Positions 61,382 through 64,000 of a stretch of 64,000 bases of DNA are shown here, piece by piece. Origin of the DNA: Celoporthe dispersa (taxonomy: Eukaryota; Ascomycota; Sordariomycetes; Diaporthales; Cryphonectriaceae). The translations under genes were made by a program, and so were the position numbers. Under the pieces are notes generated by a model, which was not told the origin of the DNA, searched no databases, and worked only from the letters and a program-made list of their open reading frames with translations. The stretch spans positions 806,001-870,000 of the forward strand of contig WAID01000011.1 in assembly GCA_016584495.1 (NCBI GenBank), given 5' to 3'. Every line of letters begins with the position of its first letter. The first letter of the stretch is position 1.

Positions 61382-64000
61382 CAACAACAACTGCAGCATC
61401 AGCAACAACTGCAGCAACAACTGCAACAGCAGCAGCACCAGCAGCAGCAGCAGGGCGGCGCCGCTGCTAACGGTGCTGTGACGGATGGTCAAATAGGTGC
61501 CAATGGCGTGCAGCCGGGTGCGCAGGCCTCGCCATCTGCAACCTCCCTTGGGGCTTCGGCCCTTCCCGCCGCGCCTGGAGACGCTTCAAATGCGGCCGCC
61601 CCGTCGACATCAAGTGTCGGCACGGGCCAGTTCACGCCGGCACATCTTACCCTGCTTCGGCAGCAGATCGCGGCGTTCAAGTACCTGAGCAGGAATTTTG
61701 GAGTGCCCGCGCAGATGCAGAATGCCCTTTTGCGCACCGACAGCGGCGCCAGGCCTTGGTCGCGCAGCAGGTATCTCAAGCGTCGTCGACCCCGACTACA
61801 CAACAGGCGCCAGGCAAGGCTGGCCCGGGTGGGTTGGAGCCGCCAAAGCCCGAGGAAGCTGCCCAGAAGCCTCCGGCGCATGAGTTCAAGACGCTGAAAC
61901 AGCCTGATACGATGCTGGCGGACACCGTCAGCTTCTTCAAGCATGCTCGGCGGGAACAGCGGTTGTTCATCCCTGGCCTCTTCCCGCCGGGTGTTGATTT
62001 TGACCAGCTCAGGGCGGACCGGGAGAAGGTCATGTTCAGCAGGATGAGCGCCCGGTACCACGAGCTGAAAAGTCAACCCAGCAACCTGGCACACTGGGAC
62101 ACCTCCAAGGACGGCCTCGAGGTTGATGACAGCCTTAGGCGGAAAGCCATCATCGAGATGAAGTCAATCGCGCTGTACTCCAAGCAGAGGAGACTGCGCG
62201 AGCTGATCGGGCGGCAGATGATGCAGTACGACAACCTCGCGACCACGACAAACCGCAGCCAGTACCGGAGGCTCAAGAAGCAGAGTGTCCGTGAGGCCCG
62301 CATCACCGAGAAGCTGGAGAAGCAGCAGCGAGACGCCAGGGAGAACCGTGAGAAGAAGAAGCACTCTGACTTCTTGCACGCCGTGTTCAACCACAGGCAT
62401 GAGATCCTGTCGACCGGCGCCAGCCAGCAGAACAAGATGGGCAAGATGGGCAAGCTCATGTACAACCACCACTTCAACATCGAGAAGGAAGAGCAGAAGC
62501 GTATTGAGCGGAACGCTAAGCAGCGTCTGCAGGCCCTCAAGGCCAACGATGAGGAGGCATACCTCAAGCTGCTCGACCAGGCCAAGGATACGCGCATCAC
62601 CCACCTGCTCAAGCAGACAGACGGCTTTTTGGGGCAACTCGCCTCGTCCGTCAAGGCCCAGCAGCGGTCTGCCGCAGAACGTTACGGCGACGAGTCCGGC
62701 GAGTTCCTCAACGAGGAGGAGAGCGAGGACGAGGACGAGGAGGAAGAGAACAGAGCCAAGATCGACTACTATGCTGTTGCTCATCGTATCAAGGAAGAAG
62801 TGACCGAACAGGCCAACATCCTGGTGGGTGGTAGGCTGAAGGAGTACCAGATCAAGGGTCTGCAGTGGATGATCTCACTGTACAACAACAACCTGAACGG
62901 TATCCTTGCAGACGAGATGGGTCTCGGCAAGACGATCCAGACCATCAGCTTGGTCACCTACCTGATCGAGAAGAAGCAGCAGTTCGGTCCTTACCTTGTT
63001 ATCGTCCCGCTCAGCACCCTGACGAACTGGAATCTGGAGTTTGACAAGTGGGCTCCAACCGTAAGCAAGGTGGTGTACAAAGGGCCTCCCAATGCTCGAA
63101 AATTGCAGCAGGATAAGATCCGCCAGGGGAGGTTCCAGGTTCTGCTCACCACCTACGAATACATCATCAAGGACCGCAACATTCTCAGCAAGATCAAGTG
63201 GTTCCACATGATCATCGACGAGGGCCACCGCATGAAGAACGCCAACTCGAAGCTCACCGCAACCATACAGCAATACTACTCCACGCGCTTCCGTCTCATC
63301 CTCACAGGAACGCCTCTCCAGAACAACCTGGCAGAGCTCTGGGCGATGCTCAACTTCACACTACCAAATATCTTCAAATCGGCCAAGACCTTTGACGAGT
63401 GGTTCAACACTCCTTTTGCCAATACTGGAAGCCAAGACAAGATGGAGCTGACGGAAGAAGAGCAGATCCTCGTCATCCGACGTCTGCACAAGGTCCTGCG
63501 TCCCTTCCTGCTCCGTCGCCTGAAGAAGGATGTCGAAAAGGACCTGCCTGACAAGACCGAGAAGGTCGTCAAGTGCAAGTTCTCTGCCCTGCAAGCTCGG
63601 TTGTACAAGCAGATGTTCCTCCACAACAAGTTCGCCGTCAGCGATGGCAAGGGTGGCAAGACGACAGCAAGGGGCCTGAGTAACATGATGATGCAGCTCC
63701 GAAAGCTGTGCAACCACCCTTTCGTCTTCGACGAAGTCGAGAACCAGATGAACCCGACCAACACATCCAACGATCTGCTGTGGAGAACCTGCGGCAAGTT
63801 CGAGCTGCTTGATCGTATCTTGCCAAAGTACCAGGCCACAGGCCATCGTGTCCTTATGTTCTTTCAGATGACAGCCATCATGGACATCATGGAAGACTTC
63901 CTCCGGCTGCGAAACATCCAGTTCCTCCGCCTCGACGGTACGACCAAGTCGGACGAGCGTAGTGATCTGCTTTATGAGTTCAACCGGCCTGACTCGCCCT
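60977..64000 (+). CDS. snf2: SWI/SNF chromatin-remodelling ATPase Snf2/Sth1 type (3' end outside window)
   Basis: Exon 1 is 60977-61078 and exon 2 runs from 61154 past the window edge. The intron is 75 bp (GTATGC...TAG, phase 0). The start has an optimal context (ACCATGG). The protein is the catalytic subunit of an ATP-dependent nucleosome remodeller. Order: a polyglutamine region (about residues 75-135), a QLQ domain (FTPAHLTLLRQQIAAFKYLS, about 194-213), an HSA domain near 415-455 (KQQRDARENREKKKHSDFL) that docks actin-related proteins, an acidic patch, then the Snf2 helicase core. The core shows DEMGLGKT (Lys627), DEGHRMKN (Asp723), LTGTPLQNN, RPFLLRRLKKDVEKDLPDK and QLRKLCNHPF, and enters the second RecA lobe. 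The C-terminal helicase end, SnAC and bromodomain would lie beyond 64000. One base is missing near 61735-61738: the frame otherwise diverts from ALLRT into nonsense, while the next frame reads RQRRQALVAQQVSQ and stays open to the end. Confidence 0.95.
61282..61456 (+). repeat. CAG/CAA polyglutamine repeat in snf2
   Basis: Mixed CAG and CAA codons with scattered Pro, His and Leu codons encode about 50 glutamines. Codon mixing makes it less prone to slippage than a pure CAG run. Confidence 0.9.

Overview
This window is nuclear DNA of a filamentous ascomycete, most likely a Sordariomycete. The evidence is short GT-AG introns (about 55-310 bp, one exception), strongly GC-ending codons, pyrimidine-rich 5' leaders, and an all-fungal gene set. 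There is no operon structure, CRISPR array, rRNA gene, recognisable transposase or viral gene. I rebuilt twelve protein genes by joining exons whose phases agree. Reconstructed coding lengths are all divisible by three once the indels noted below are allowed for.

Layout. 2.4-3.5 kb: a Cbf1-type bHLH-zipper factor (+). 5.5-7.1 kb: mitochondrial GABA transaminase (+). 10.3-12.3 kb: serine palmitoyltransferase subunit 2 (+). 14.0-20.7 kb: a full-length ABCC/MRP (Ycf1-like) transporter (+) whose last intron is 1.3 kb. 20.7-35.5 kb: a gene desert of about 15 kb, low-complexity at both ends and more ordinary in the middle. 35.5-37.6 kb: a YDR124W-like/DUF2841 protein (+). 37.6-43.9 kb: a second gap. 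43.9-44.9 kb: a Bmt5-type rRNA methyltransferase (-). 47.0-52.0 kb: a very long unrecognised protein with acidic tandem repeats (+). 52.8-54.0 kb: a phytanoyl-CoA-dioxygenase-like enzyme (-). 55.4-56.3 kb: CFIm25/NUDT21 3'-end processing factor (+). 56.7-57.5 kb: a YjbQ/UPF0047 protein with an N-terminal membrane anchor (-). 57.9-59.7 kb: WDR70 (+). 61.0 kb to the end: the Snf2-type SWI/SNF ATPase (+), cut by the window edge.

The genes are ordinary housekeeping genes and do not form one pathway, although the right half is rich in nuclear functions (rRNA modification, mRNA 3'-end formation, chromatin remodelling, WDR70). Eight of the twelve genes carry one or more single-base indels that break the frame, including genes expected to be essential (lcb2) or very important (snf2). 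I read these as consensus errors of a poorly polished assembly rather than pseudogenes. Users of this annotation should expect automated gene callers to split these genes.

I found no convincing new multi-gene system. The most interesting local items are: the large repeat protein; a triplet repeat inside a frame-neutral intron that would encode a poly-leucine segment if retained; a clustered TACTNTGG-type octamer in the desert; the 1.3 kb transporter intron next to a 27-nt exon; and the membrane-anchored UPF0047 protein.
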